Shown here: piece by piece, positions 8,083-17,001 of the stretch
Position numbering within the stretch: position 1 is the stretch's first letter
Layout: each line of letters starts with the position of its first letter
Assembly (NCBI RefSeq): GCF_937952055.1
Contig: NZ_CALFYO010000024.1
Span: 1 to 28,476, forward strand
Reading direction: 5' to 3'
From: an uncultured Piscinibacter sp.
Lineage (GTDB): Bacteria; Pseudomonadota; Gammaproteobacteria; Burkholderiales; Burkholderiaceae_C
DNA length: 28,476 nt
Made by a program: the position numbers and the translations under genes
Notes under the pieces: model-generated
The model's database searches: none
What the model was told of the DNA's origin: nothing
Seen by the model: the letters and a program-made list of their open reading frames with translations, nothing else

Positions 8083-9200
8083 TGCGACATGCCCGTCAGA
8101 TCGCGATCGTTCGCGCCGAAGCCGAGCCTCTGAAGGGCCGCGGCACGAACTGGGCGCTGGAGCATCGCTTCAGCCGGCAGCGTGTCGAACCCTGGGACGA
8201 CGGCTGGGGCACGCTGGATCAGCAGGCGAGCGGCGAAGTGCTGCCGCCCGAGACGCGAATCATCGAAGAGCACGTCAGGTCCATACTCACCAGCAACGAC
8301 TCGCCGGACATCGGCTTCGACCTGTCGATCAACCCGTACCGCGGCTGCGAGCATGGCTGCGTCTACTGCTTCGCGCGACCGACGCACAGCTACCTGAACC
8401 TCTCGCCGGGCATCGACTTCGAGTCGCGCATCATCGCCAAGCTGAACGCGGCGCAACGGTTGCGCGAGGCCTTCGGTCACCGGAGCTACGAACCGCTGAT
8501 GCTCAACATCGGCTCGGCCACCGACGCGTATCAGCCGGTCGAGCGCAGACTCCGCATCACCCGGCAAGTGATCGAGGTGCTGAGCGAGTGGCGGCATCCG
8601 TTCTCGCTCGTCACCAAGTCCGCGGGCGTCGAGCGCGACCTCGACCTCATCGCGCCGATGGCGGCGCAGCGGCTGGCGGCGGTGTACGTGTCGGTGACCA
8701 CGCTCGATCCGGCGCTGGCGCGCATTCTCGAGCCACGCGCAGCGTCGCCGCAGCGCCGCCTGCGCACGATCGAGACGCTGGCAAAGGCGGGCGTGCCGGT
8801 GGGGGTGAGCGTGTCGCCGGTGATCCCCTTCGTCAACGAGCCGGAGCTCGAGCGCATCCTCGAGGCGGCCGCCGGTGCGGGGGCGCGCTCCGCCTTCTCC
8901 ATCGTGCTGCGTCTGCCGTGGGAAGTGAACCCGATCTTCCAGGACTGGCTGGCACGGCACTACCCGCTGCGTGCCGAGCGCGTGATGGCCCGCGTGCGCG
9001 AGATGCGTGGTGGTCGCGACAACGATGCGCGCTTCGGCAGCCGCATGACGGGCGAGGGTGTCTGGGCGCGCCTGCTGCGCCAGCGCTTCGAGAAGACCTG
9101 CGCGAGGCTCGCGCTCAACCGCGAGCGGCATGCACTGGACCTGACGCAGTTCCGTGCGCCGCACGATCCCCGGTCGTCGGGCCAGGCCGCACTGTTCTGA
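8082..9200 (+). CDS. PA0069/Rv2578c-family radical SAM protein, predicted SOS-regulated
   Basis: From ATG 8082 the protein has 372 residues. It carries the radical SAM cluster motif CxxxCxxC at Cys89, Cys93 and Cys96 (NPYRGCEHGCVYCFARPTHSY), which binds a 4Fe-4S cluster and S-adenosylmethionine. The family-typical N-terminal KGRG (residues 18-21), DDGWG, the IGSATDAYQPVE segment and SVSPVIPFVNEPEL are present. This family is related to SplB-like enzymes, but its substrate is unknown to me. An alternative ATG at 8046 overlaps the dnaB stop and would add 12 residues (MARSSFTVYIYS) encoded largely by the LexA box, so I prefer 8082. No ribosome binding site precedes 8082, as the box fills that space. 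The stop lies 7 nt from the end of convergent eptA. The LexA box suggests induction by DNA damage, hence perhaps a repair-related role. Confidence 0.9.
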   Translation: MRHARQIAIVRAEAEPLKGRGTNWALEHRFSRQRVEPWDDGWGTLDQQASGEVLPPETRIIEEHVRSILTSNDSPDIGFDLSINPYRGCEHGCVYCFARPTHSYLNLSPGIDFESRIIAKLNAAQRLREAFGHRSYEPLMLNIGSATDAYQPVERRLRITRQVIEVLSEWRHPFSLVTKSAGVERDLDLIAPMAAQRLAAVYVSVTTLDPALARILEPRAASPQRRLRTIETLAKAGVPVGVSVSPVIPFVNEPELERILEAAAGAGARSAFSIVLRLPWEVNPIFQDWLARHYPLRAERVMARVREMRGGRDNDARFGSRMTGEGVWARLLRQRFEKTCARLALNRERHALDLTQFRAPHDPRSSGQAALF

Positions 9201-9207
9201 GCGAACG

Positions 9208-10863
9208 TCAGGGTGCGCGGCAGGGGGCGAAGGCGTCGAGCTCGGCGCGGTACTCGGCCGCACGGATTCCGAGCGCGCCGGCCACCGTGTGGAAAAGGTG
9301 GTCGTGGCTGAGCGGCCGGTCACGCTGCGTGGCCAGGCAATCGAGGCGCGGCCCCGCCTGCAGTTGCGTCTGCCGCGGCATCCAGACGACCATCGGCACG
9401 TGCGTCTGCTCGCGAGGCGCGACCGCGTAGGGCATGCCGTGCAGGTACAGGCCGTTCTCTCCGAGAGATTCGCCGTGATCGGAGATGTAGAGCAGCGTCG
9501 GGTCGTAGCGGGGCTGTTGCCGCTGCAGCCAGCCGATTGTCAGCGCCAGCACGTGGTCGGTGTAGGCGATCGAGTTGTCGTAGGTATTGACCAGCGCCTC
9601 CCGCCCGCATTGCTGCAGCACGTTGGTCTCGCACTCCGGCTGGAACGGCTTGAGGTCGGGCGGTGAGCGCCGCCAGTAGGCCGGGCCGTGACTGCCCATC
9701 TGGTGCATGATCAGGAGCACGCCCCTGGCCCGCCGCTCGGCGGGCAGCGTGGCGAGCCGTGCGTCAAGGTCGTGCAGCAGCGCCTCGTCGAGGCATTCGC
9801 CATCCGTGCACAGGGCGGGCGGCGCGCCCTCCGACGCCCTGATCGTGGGCACGCGGTCGCACAAGCCCTTGCAGCCCGACTGGTTGTCGATCCACAGCAC
9901 GGCCAACCCGACCCGCTGCGCGAGGTCGAGCAGGTCCTCGTGATCGCGCTGGCGTGCCTCGTGCGCATCCCGACCCAGGTGCGTGAACATGCATGGCAGC
10001 GAGGCCGCGGTGTTGGTTCCGCAGGAGGTCACGTCGCTGAAGCTGACCACGCCGAGCGCCTCGAGCTCGGGGTTGGTGGGGCGGCCATAACCGTTCAACG
10101 AAAAGTGGTTCGCACGTGCCGTCTCGCCGACCACCAGCACGAACAGCGGCGGCCTGCTTGCCGGCGGGCGCGGTGCCAGGACGGCATCCTCGCCAATGGC
10201 CTGCGGCGGCCTGTTCGGACTCGCATTGGCGCGGTGCGCCAGCGAGCCGAGGGCGTAGAACGAGTTCAGCGGGTTGATGAGGTAGCGCACCGACTTGTGG
10301 TTGCGCATCGTCGCCGACAGGTCGGCGAAGGTCGCGAACATCAGCGCGCCCAGCACCAGGAGCCCGATGCCCATGGCGGCGAGGTTGCGACCGAGTTGCG
10401 AGCCGAAGGCCAGGCGCTGCACCGGGAGCCGCCACAGCCACGCCAATGGCAACAGACCGATCACGCCGATGCTGGCGAACAGCCGCATGCTGAGCAGGTC
10501 GCGCGTCTCGGTGAGGTTGGTCTGCACCACGTTGGTCATCATGGTGGGGTCGATGACCACGCCATAGGTGCCCATGAAATGGGCGCCGGCCGCCGCAGGA
10601 AGCAGGAACAGCGCTGTGATCGGCTTGATGGTGCGTCGCCAGGCGGCCAGGCTCAGCAGCATGAAGGTCAGGGCGCCGACCATCGCGGCGAAGCTGCCCG
10701 CGAACAGCAACCCATGGCTGTTGCCGTTCTCGGGAAGTGCCAGCAGGGCCCGCCAAAGCGGCCAGTTCGCCACGCTGGCAAGCCAAAGGCTCGCCAGCAG
10801 CGCAAGCGTGACGGGATTCCAGCCCTGGGCCGGTCGCTGAGGCGATCCTTGCATGCCCGCCAT
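9208..10863 (-). CDS. eptA: Phosphoethanolamine--lipid A transferase (EptA/MCR family)
   Basis: EptA-type enzymes move phosphoethanolamine from phosphatidylethanolamine to lipid A at the periplasmic face of the inner membrane, lowering surface charge and polymyxin binding. The 551-residue protein has five predicted N-terminal membrane helices (within about residues 18-183), then a periplasmic sulfatase-like domain. Expected catalytic residues are present: Glu247 (VGETAR), nucleophile Thr285 (SCGTNTAASLPCMF), His392 (MGSHGP), Asp462-His463 (SDHGES) and His475 (LYLHG). Paired cysteines match the family's disulfides. The start is ATG 10863 or, three codons later, ATG 10854; neither has a strong ribosome binding site. 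It lies 60 nt after the REC-TPR gene on the same strand. No PmrA-type regulator is adjacent. Closely related transferases may act on other lipopolysaccharide sites. Confidence 0.92.
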   Translation of the reverse strand: MAGMQGSPQRPAQGWNPVTLALLASLWLASVANWPLWRALLALPENGNSHGLLFAGSFAAMVGALTFMLLSLAAWRRTIKPITALFLLPAAAGAHFMGTYGVVIDPTMMTNVVQTNLTETRDLLSMRLFASIGVIGLLPLAWLWRLPVQRLAFGSQLGRNLAAMGIGLLVLGALMFATFADLSATMRNHKSVRYLINPLNSFYALGSLAHRANASPNRPPQAIGEDAVLAPRPPASRPPLFVLVVGETARANHFSLNGYGRPTNPELEALGVVSFSDVTSCGTNTAASLPCMFTHLGRDAHEARQRDHEDLLDLAQRVGLAVLWIDNQSGCKGLCDRVPTIRASEGAPPALCTDGECLDEALLHDLDARLATLPAERRARGVLLIMHQMGSHGPAYWRRSPPDLKPFQPECETNVLQQCGREALVNTYDNSIAYTDHVLALTIGWLQRQQPRYDPTLLYISDHGESLGENGLYLHGMPYAVAPREQTHVPMVVWMPRQTQLQAGPRLDCLATQRDRPLSHDHLFHTVAGALGIRAAEYRAELDAFAPCRAP

Positions 10864-10923
10864 CTTGCCGAAATCAACTTGTGCCAGCGTTAAGCAGGCG
10901 CAATCGCCCCACCGGGCAAGGTT

Positions 10924-12555
10924 TCAGTGGCGCAAGCTCAGCGCGCCCGCCGAGCGGCCGGGCGAGGTGCCGAGCGCGACTTGTGTGCCGCGCGTGCAGA
11001 AGCGGCGCCTCAGTCCCCCGATCTGATCGCCCAGGCCAGCGCTGTCGGGGATCTTGGCGCCATGGCGGTTCAGTACCAGGCCAGCCATCTCGAGCAGCTT
11101 GGCGTTCAGCGTCTGGCTGCCCAGTTCGAGCGGCCTGCGCACGGTGGCTTCGTGGGCGCCGTTCAGGCTGTGCGTCATCGCCTGCTCGGCGGCGGTCATG
11201 ATGGCCTGATGGGCGGAGCGCACCAGCGCCACGAACGGCGGGTGCGGCGCCGCAGCGAGCGCGAGCATGTCGGTCGCGGCCCTGGAGGCGCAGAAGCGCA
11301 TGGCCAGCTCGCTCACCCAGGCGTCGCCGTCGGGCAGCTGAATCTCTGTGCCGCTCATGCGCGCCAGCACGGCCAGCAGGTTGGTGGCCGCCTCGAAGTC
11401 GAACCCCTCGTCGCGGCTCTGGCGCGCGAGTTGCCGGGTGGCCTGGACCGCGGCGCCGGCGTGTCGCCCGAGCATGGCCTGCAGGATGTGCACCGTCTCC
11501 TGCATTCGGCGCAGCCTCGCACTGGCAGGCTGCTTCTCGACAGCGCGCGCCAGATGGGTGCAGGCACGGCCGAAGGCCTTCGAGTCGCGCCTGTCATGGT
11601 GAAGGAAGGCCAGCAGCAGCAGGCTCTGGCAGTCGAACATCTTCGAGCCGATGCCGATGCGCACGGTGCGTTCCAGCGTCGTGGCGGCCTCTTCGGCGGC
11701 ACCGGTGTAGAAGGCGAGCATGCCCTGCTTCTGCAGCCGGCTGACGTTGGCCGGCGTCAGCTCGGTGTCGCTGCGGTAGGTCTGCAGCGCTGCCGCCATG
11801 TCGCCTTGTTCGACCTGCACCCGCCCCATCACGTCGTAGGCATCGGCGTAGGACGGTTGCTCGCCGATCAGGACCTCCAGCGTGCGCGTGGCCTGCTGCA
11901 ACTGACCCGACTCGAGCTCGACGCGCGCGATGCCCAGCTTGGCCCAGGGCGCGGCGCGCGCCTCGCGCACTGCCTCGTAGAGGGCGCGGGCCTTCTGCAG
12001 TTCGTTCAGCCGTACCCACAGCTCGGCTCCGACGCGGGCGGCATACAGCCAGTACTCGCCACGCGCTGCGAAGCGGTCCTGGCAGAGGCGGGCGGCGGTC
12101 TGGAAGTCCTCGGCGGCAATGGCCTCGAAGATCGGGCCAAGCACCTTCTTGCGCCGGCGTGCCTGCAGCACGCGTTCCTCGAGCGCCGAGGCCGTGTGCG
12201 GCTTGAGCAGGTAGCTGTCGAGGGCGGCTTCGGCAGCCTCCGCGACGCGCGTGTAGCCCGCCTCGCCGGTGACCATCACGAAAACGGTCGAATAAGGCAG
12301 CAGCTGCGAGCGCCGCAGGTCATCCAGCAGGTCCTGGCCCGACATTGCCGAATGGTCGAAGTGGTAGTCGCACAGCACCACATCGTAACTGCGCGTCTCC
12401 AGCAGCCGGCGTGCGTCGGTGGCGCGGCTGGCGTAGGCGACGTGTCCGACGCCCATCTCCCGCAGCATCCCCGAGAGGATGCTGCGCGAGGTCAGGTTGC
12501 CATCGATGACCAGCGCGCGGCATTCGCCGATGTCAGGGTACAGCTGGCGTGCCAT
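10924..12555 (-). CDS. Response regulator receiver protein with TPR-repeat output domain
   Basis: This 543-residue protein joins a receiver domain (about residues 12-132) to a long helical region with tetratricopeptide-like repeats. The receiver has the acidic residue of VIDGN (Asp18), phosphoacceptor Asp63 (VVLCDYHFDH), Thr96 (VMVTGE) and Lys118 (LLKPHT), so it should be phosphorylatable. The TPR region (about 140-420) includes ARLCQDRFAARGEYWLYAARVGAELWVRLNELQKARALYEA-type helix pairs, and PSYADAYDVMGRVQVEQGDMAAALQTYRSDTELTP is a clear repeat. The last 120 residues are helical and unassigned. There is no DNA-binding or GGDEF/EAL domain, so output is probably by protein contact. It starts 50 nt after dnaJ without an obvious ribosome binding site. 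No kinase is adjacent. Confidence 0.87.
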   Translation of the reverse strand: MARQLYPDIGECRALVIDGNLTSRSILSGMLREMGVGHVAYASRATDARRLLETRSYDVVLCDYHFDHSAMSGQDLLDDLRRSQLLPYSTVFVMVTGEAGYTRVAEAAEAALDSYLLKPHTASALEERVLQARRRKKVLGPIFEAIAAEDFQTAARLCQDRFAARGEYWLYAARVGAELWVRLNELQKARALYEAVREARAAPWAKLGIARVELESGQLQQATRTLEVLIGEQPSYADAYDVMGRVQVEQGDMAAALQTYRSDTELTPANVSRLQKQGMLAFYTGAAEEAATTLERTVRIGIGSKMFDCQSLLLLAFLHHDRRDSKAFGRACTHLARAVEKQPASARLRRMQETVHILQAMLGRHAGAAVQATRQLARQSRDEGFDFEAATNLLAVLARMSGTEIQLPDGDAWVSELAMRFCASRAATDMLALAAAPHPPFVALVRSAHQAIMTAAEQAMTHSLNGAHEATVRRPLELGSQTLNAKLLEMAGLVLNRHGAKIPDSAGLGDQIGGLRRRFCTRGTQVALGTSPGRSAGALSLRH

Positions 12556-12589
12556 GCGGGCGGCCGGGGGAGTCCGAATGCCGCCTTAT

Positions 12590-12604
12590 CGGCCGTTTCG
12601 GCCG
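12590..12604 (-). terminator. Small hairpin immediately after dnaJ
   Basis: CGGCCG-AAA-CGGCCG (minus strand) is a perfect 6-bp stem with a 3-nt loop, starting one base after the dnaJ stop. No U-run follows, so it is unlikely to stop all transcription; readthrough into the REC-TPR gene remains possible. Confidence 0.35.
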
Positions 12605-12605
12605 G

Positions 12606-13760
<1,155 letters not shown>

Positions 13761-13790
13761 GGAAATTCTCAGTGCGTCTCAAGCGGGAAC

Positions 13791-13833
13791 GCCGCGTCGA
13801 CATGCAGGCGCAGCCTGTCATGTCGAACGCGGC
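13791..13833 (-). repeat. Large imperfect hairpin in the dnaK-dnaJ intergenic region
   Basis: On the plus strand GCCGCGTCGACATGCAGG is followed by a 5-nt loop (CGCAG), then CCTG-T-CATGTCG-A-ACGCGGC. This forms an 18-bp stem interrupted by two single-base bulges. Both arms are transcribed as part of the dnaK-dnaJ message. There is no U-run, so it is not a classic terminator; an RNA processing or stability element is more likely. Confidence 0.7.
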
Positions 13834-13840
13834 GAGATAG

Positions 13841-13867
13841 GGCGGCAGGCCGCATGGCCTGTCCGCC
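13841..13867 (-). repeat. Hairpin abutting the dnaK stop codon
   Basis: On the plus strand GGCGG-CAGGCC-GCAT-GGCCTG-T-CCGCC forms an 11-bp stem with a 4-nt loop and one bulge. It begins directly after the dnaK stop codon. The transcribed strand continues CUAUCUCG rather than a U-run, so it would more likely protect the dnaK 3' end or attenuate than terminate fully. Confidence 0.7.
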
Positions 13868-15808
13868 TTATCCTTTCTTCACTTCCTTGAAGTCGGCGTC
13901 CACCACGTTGTCGTCGGCCGGCTTGGCCGAGGCCTGCGCGCCTTCCGGCGCCTCGGCGGCACCGCCGGCCGCGGCCTGCGCCGCCTGCGCATCGGCGTAG
14001 ACCTTCTCGCCGAGCTTCTGGCTGGCCGTCATCAGTGCCTCCGTCTTGGCGTCGATCACCGCCTTGTCCTCGCCCTTGATCGCCTCTTCGGCATCCTTCA
14101 GCGCGGCCTCGATCTTCTCCTTCTCGCCGGCGTCGAGCTTCTCGCCGTGCTCGGCCAGGCTCTTGCGCACCGAGTGCACCATGGCGTCGGCCTGGTTGCG
14201 GGCCTGCACCAGCTCGAGCTTGCGATGGTCCTCGGCGGCATTCAACTCGGCGTCCTTCACCATCTTCTGGATCTCTTCCTCGTTGAGGCCGGAGTTCGCC
14301 TTGATGGTGATCTTGTTCTCTTTGCCGGTGGCCTTGTCCTTGGCGCCGACGTGCAGGATGCCGTTGGCGTCGATGTCGAACGTCACCTCGATCTGCGGCG
14401 TGCCGCGCGGCGCCGGCGGAATGCCCTCGAGGTTGAACTCGCCCAGGCTCTTGTTGCCCGAGGCCATCTCGCGCTCGCCCTGGTAGACCTTGATCGTCAC
14501 CGCCGGCTGGTTGTCGTCGGCGGTCGAGAACACCTGGCTGAACTTGGTCGGGATGGTGGTGTTCTTCTTGATCATCTTGGTCATCACGCCGCCCAGCGTC
14601 TCGATGCCCAGGCTCAGCGGGGTGACATCCAGCAGCAGCACGTCCTTGCGGTCGCCCGAGAGCACCTGGCCCTGGATGGCCGCGCCCACCGCGACGGCCT
14701 CGTCGGGGTTGACGTCCTTGCGCGGCTCCTTGCCGAAGAACTCCTTGACCTTGTCCTGCACCTTGGGCATCCGCGTCATGCCGCCGACCAGGATCACGTC
14801 GTCGATCTGGCTCGCGCTGACGCCGGCGTCCTTGATCGCGGTGCGGCACGGCGCGATGGTGCGCTCGATCAGTTCCTCGACCAGCGACTCCAGCTTGGCG
14901 CGCGTGAGCTTGATGTTCAGATGCTTCGGACCCGAGGCGTCGGCGGTCACGTACGGCAGGTTGATGTCGGTCTGCGTGGCGTTCGACAACTCGATCTTCG
15001 CCTTCTCGGCCGCTTCCTTCAGGCGTTGCAGCGCGAGCACGTCCTTGGACAGGTCGACGCCTTGCTCCTTCTTGAACTCGGCGACGATGTAATCGATGAT
15101 GCGCTGGTCGAAATCCTCGCCGCCGAGGAAGGTGTCGCCATTGGTCGACAGCACCTCGAACTGCTTCTCGCCGTCGACATCGGCAATCTCGATGATCGAG
15201 ATGTCGAAGGTGCCGCCGCCGAGGTCATAGACGGCGATCTTGCGGTCGCCCTTGCCGTGCTTGTCCAGGCCGAAGGCCAGCGCCGCCGCGGTCGGCTCGT
15301 TGATGATGCGCTTGACATCCAGGCCCGCGATTCGGCCAGCGTCCTTGGTGGCCTGGCGCTGGCTGTCGTTGAAGTAGGCGGGCACCGTGATCACCGCCTC
15401 GGTGACCGGCTCGCCGAGGTAGTCCTCGGCAGTCTTCTTCATCTTGCGCAGCACCTCGGCGCTGACCTGCGGGGGTGCCAGCTTCTTGCCGCGCACTTCG
15501 ACCCAGGCGTCGCCATTGTCGGCAGCGACGATGCTGTAGGGCATCAGGTCGATGTCCTTCTGCACTTCCTTCTCGGTGAACTTGCGTCCGATCAGGCGCT
15601 TGACCGCGTACAGGGTGTTCTTCGGGTTGGTGACGGCCTGGCGCTTGGCCGAGGCGCCGACCAGCACCTCGCCGTCCTCCTGGTAGGCGATGATCGACGG
15701 CGTGGTGCGTGCACCCTCGCTGTTCTCGATCACGCGGGTGGTGTTGCCTTCCATGATGGCCACGCACGAGTTCGTGGTGCCGAGGTCGATGCCGATGATC
15801 TTTGCCAT
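13868..15808 (-). CDS. dnaK: Chaperone protein DnaK (Hsp70)
   Basis: DnaK binds exposed hydrophobic peptides in an ATP-controlled cycle with DnaJ and GrpE, and in proteobacteria also restrains sigma-32. The 646-residue length is normal. The start MAKIIGIDLGTTNSCVAIMEG is the phosphate-1 signature. Later signatures IYDLGGGTFD-like (AVYDLGGGTFDISIIEI) and VILVGGMTRMPKVQ are present, and the interdomain linker reads DVLLLDVTPLSLGIETLGG. The substrate-binding domain and helical lid end in an Ala/Gly-rich tail with DADFKEVKKG. AGGAG lies about 10 nt before the ATG. It is 89 nt from grpE, with a possible sigma-32 promoter and a consensus DnaA box between them. Confidence 0.98.
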   Translation of the reverse strand: MAKIIGIDLGTTNSCVAIMEGNTTRVIENSEGARTTPSIIAYQEDGEVLVGASAKRQAVTNPKNTLYAVKRLIGRKFTEKEVQKDIDLMPYSIVAADNGDAWVEVRGKKLAPPQVSAEVLRKMKKTAEDYLGEPVTEAVITVPAYFNDSQRQATKDAGRIAGLDVKRIINEPTAAALAFGLDKHGKGDRKIAVYDLGGGTFDISIIEIADVDGEKQFEVLSTNGDTFLGGEDFDQRIIDYIVAEFKKEQGVDLSKDVLALQRLKEAAEKAKIELSNATQTDINLPYVTADASGPKHLNIKLTRAKLESLVEELIERTIAPCRTAIKDAGVSASQIDDVILVGGMTRMPKVQDKVKEFFGKEPRKDVNPDEAVAVGAAIQGQVLSGDRKDVLLLDVTPLSLGIETLGGVMTKMIKKNTTIPTKFSQVFSTADDNQPAVTIKVYQGEREMASGNKSLGEFNLEGIPPAPRGTPQIEVTFDIDANGILHVGAKDKATGKENKITIKANSGLNEEEIQKMVKDAELNAAEDHRKLELVQARNQADAMVHSVRKSLAEHGEKLDAGEKEKIEAALKDAEEAIKGEDKAVIDAKTEALMTASQKLGEKVYADAQAAQAAAGGAAEAPEGAQASAKPADDNVVDADFKEVKKG

Positions 15809-15848
15809 GTTCGTGTGCTCCTGAGATCGGGGAATCCGGTTGTCTGCG

Positions 15849-15876
15849 AGTTGTGGATAACTGGGGCTAATTCAAG
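15849..15876 (-). promoter_or_regulatory. Candidate sigma-32 promoter of dnaK
   Basis: Reading the minus strand, CTTGAAT (bases 15876-15870) is followed after 13 nt by CCACAACT (15856-15849). The consensus is CTTGAAA-N(11-16)-CCCCATNT. The -35 differs at one base and the -10 keeps five of its seven fixed positions. It lies 40-68 nt upstream of the dnaK ATG, a sensible distance. Confidence 0.45.
15852..15860 (-). promoter_or_regulatory. Consensus DnaA box in the dnaK promoter region
   Basis: TTATCCACA, the strongest form of the DnaA binding site, is present on the minus strand and overlaps the proposed sigma-32 -10. A single 9-mer can occur by chance, but such an AT-containing match is uncommon in this GC-rich sequence. 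Confidence 0.4.
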
Positions 15877-15897
15877 GGAGGCGCGAAGCGGGCGACC

Positions 15898-16428
15898 TCA
15901 CTTCGGCGCCGCCACCGTCACCAGGGCCGGTCGCAGCACGCGCTCGGCGATCAGGTAGCCCTTCTGCAACACGGTCACCACGGTGTTGGCCTCCTGCTCG
16001 GCCGGGACCATGGAGATGGCCTGATGGAGGTGCGGATCGAACTTGCTGCCTGCGGCCGGGTTGAGCTCGACCACCTTGTTGCGCTCCAGCGCGGCGGTCA
16101 ACTGGCGCAGCGTGGCATGCACGCCCTCGAGCAGTTGCTCGTTGGTGGCGGCCGGAATGGCAATGGCCGCCTCCAGACTGTCCTTCACCGGCACCAGGCT
16201 CTCGGCGAAGCTCTCGATGGCGAACTTGCGCGCCTTGGACATCTCTTCCTCCGCGCGGCGGCGGGTGTTCTCGGCCTCGGCCTTGGCGCGCAGGTAGGCG
16301 TCGGACACCTCGGCATGCTTGGCCTGGAGCTCGGCGAGCTGGCTCTGCAGATCGCTCCCGGCGGCGCTTTCGGCGGTCGGCGCGGGGGTGGACGCGGGGT
16401 GTTGTGGGGCTTGATCGTTGTTCGACAT
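15898..16428 (-). CDS. grpE: Nucleotide exchange factor GrpE
   Basis: GrpE is a dimeric exchange factor that releases ADP from DnaK and acts as a thermosensor. The preferred start MSNNDQAPQHPASTP gives 176 residues; an in-frame ATG 18 codons upstream (16482) would run into the predicted promoter and is rejected. A polar, Ala/Pro-rich N-terminus is followed by the long paired helix (about residues 25-85, QSQLAELQAKHAEVSDAYLRAKAEAENTRRRAEEE), then the beta domain with the family signature FDPHLHQAISMVP and the ending VVTVLQKGYLIAERVLRPALVTVAAP. It is the first gene of the chaperone cluster after hslR and is preceded by a CTTGAAA heat-shock element. No strong ribosome binding site is visible. 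Confidence 0.96.
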   Translation of the reverse strand: MSNNDQAPQHPASTPAPTAESAAGSDLQSQLAELQAKHAEVSDAYLRAKAEAENTRRRAEEEMSKARKFAIESFAESLVPVKDSLEAAIAIPAATNEQLLEGVHATLRQLTAALERNKVVELNPAAGSKFDPHLHQAISMVPAEQEANTVVTVLQKGYLIAERVLRPALVTVAAPK

Positions 16429-16456
16429 GACGGTCCGGGACTGAATCAGGCGTCGA

Positions 16457-16483
16457 CCTGAGGGCGTTGGCCGTGTTTTCAAG
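16457..16483 (-). promoter_or_regulatory. Candidate sigma-32 promoter of grpE
   Basis: On the minus strand a perfect heat-shock -35, CTTGAAA (bases 16483-16477), is followed 12 nt later by CCCTCAGG (16464-16457), a poor version of CCCCATNT. It lies 29-55 nt before the grpE ATG in the 141-bp gap after hslR. The -35 is convincing and the -10 is not. Confidence 0.5.
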
Positions 16484-16569
16484 AGGGCTATTCGAGCAAA
16501 TCGAGCCGGAAATCGCGCCCATCGGCCCGGCTGCCGGCGGAACGTGCAAGCCGCGCCGAGGCGACGACT

Positions 16570-17001
16570 TCAGAGCCGGCCGCGCCTGGGCGCTTCGGCG
16601 CTGGCGCTCCAACGCTCCCAGTCGGCCAGCTTGCGCCGGTCTCGCTTGGTGGGGCGTCCCTGCTCGATCGCCTGCGCCGGCTCGGTGCCGAAGCGGCGCT
16701 GCTCCACCAACCTGGCACGCTGCGCCACACTCTCGGCCGTCTCCTCGTAGAGCCGCTGCGCCACCGGCGCCGGGCCGCGCACCAGGCTGAGGCCCTTGAC
16801 GCGCACCGAGCGCGGCATCTGCGGCTGGCGGATGGCGATCAGGTCGCCTTCGTGCACCTCGCGCGAGGCCTTGGCCGCCTGGCCATTGACCTCGATGCGG
16901 CCCTTGGCGATCTCCTCGGCGGCGAGGCTGCGCGTCTTGTAGAAGCGCGCCGCCCACAACCATTTGTCCAGGCGCACGCGGGTGCCGTCGTCTTCGCTCA
17001 T
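16570..17001 (-). CDS. hslR: S4-domain RNA-binding heat shock protein 15 (HslR)
   Basis: Hsp15 binds 50S subunits carrying stalled nascent chains and helps recycle them. The 143-residue protein starts MSEDDGTRVRLDKWLWAARFYKTRSLAAEEIAKGRIEVNGQAAKASREVHEGDLI, a full S4 RNA-binding domain (about residues 9-70). A basic C-terminal tail follows, including GRPTKRDRRKLADWERW, typical of the family. Its ATG overlaps the tctE stop (TGATG, sharing one base), so translation is probably coupled to the sensor kinase gene. It lies 141 nt before grpE. Heat-shock control would need a promoter inside tctE, which I cannot see. Confidence 0.93.
   Translation of the reverse strand: MSEDDGTRVRLDKWLWAARFYKTRSLAAEEIAKGRIEVNGQAAKASREVHEGDLIAIRQPQMPRSVRVKGLSLVRGPAPVAQRLYEETAESVAQRARLVEQRRFGTEPAQAIEQGRPTKRDRRKLADWERWSASAEAPRRGRL

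Noticed and set aside
8040..9323. Long minus-strand open frame opposite the radical SAM gene
   Set aside because: It is Arg/His-rich shadow coding; the plus strand has clear family motifs.
13868..15958. Long plus-strand open frame opposite dnaK (14147-15958)
   Set aside because: It is an antisense shadow typical of GC-rich DNA, with no recognisable domain; dnaK is unambiguous.
15809..16569. CIRCE element (HrcA operator) near grpE or dnaK
   Set aside because: No TTAGCACTC-N9-GAGTGCTAA-like sequence is present in either upstream region.
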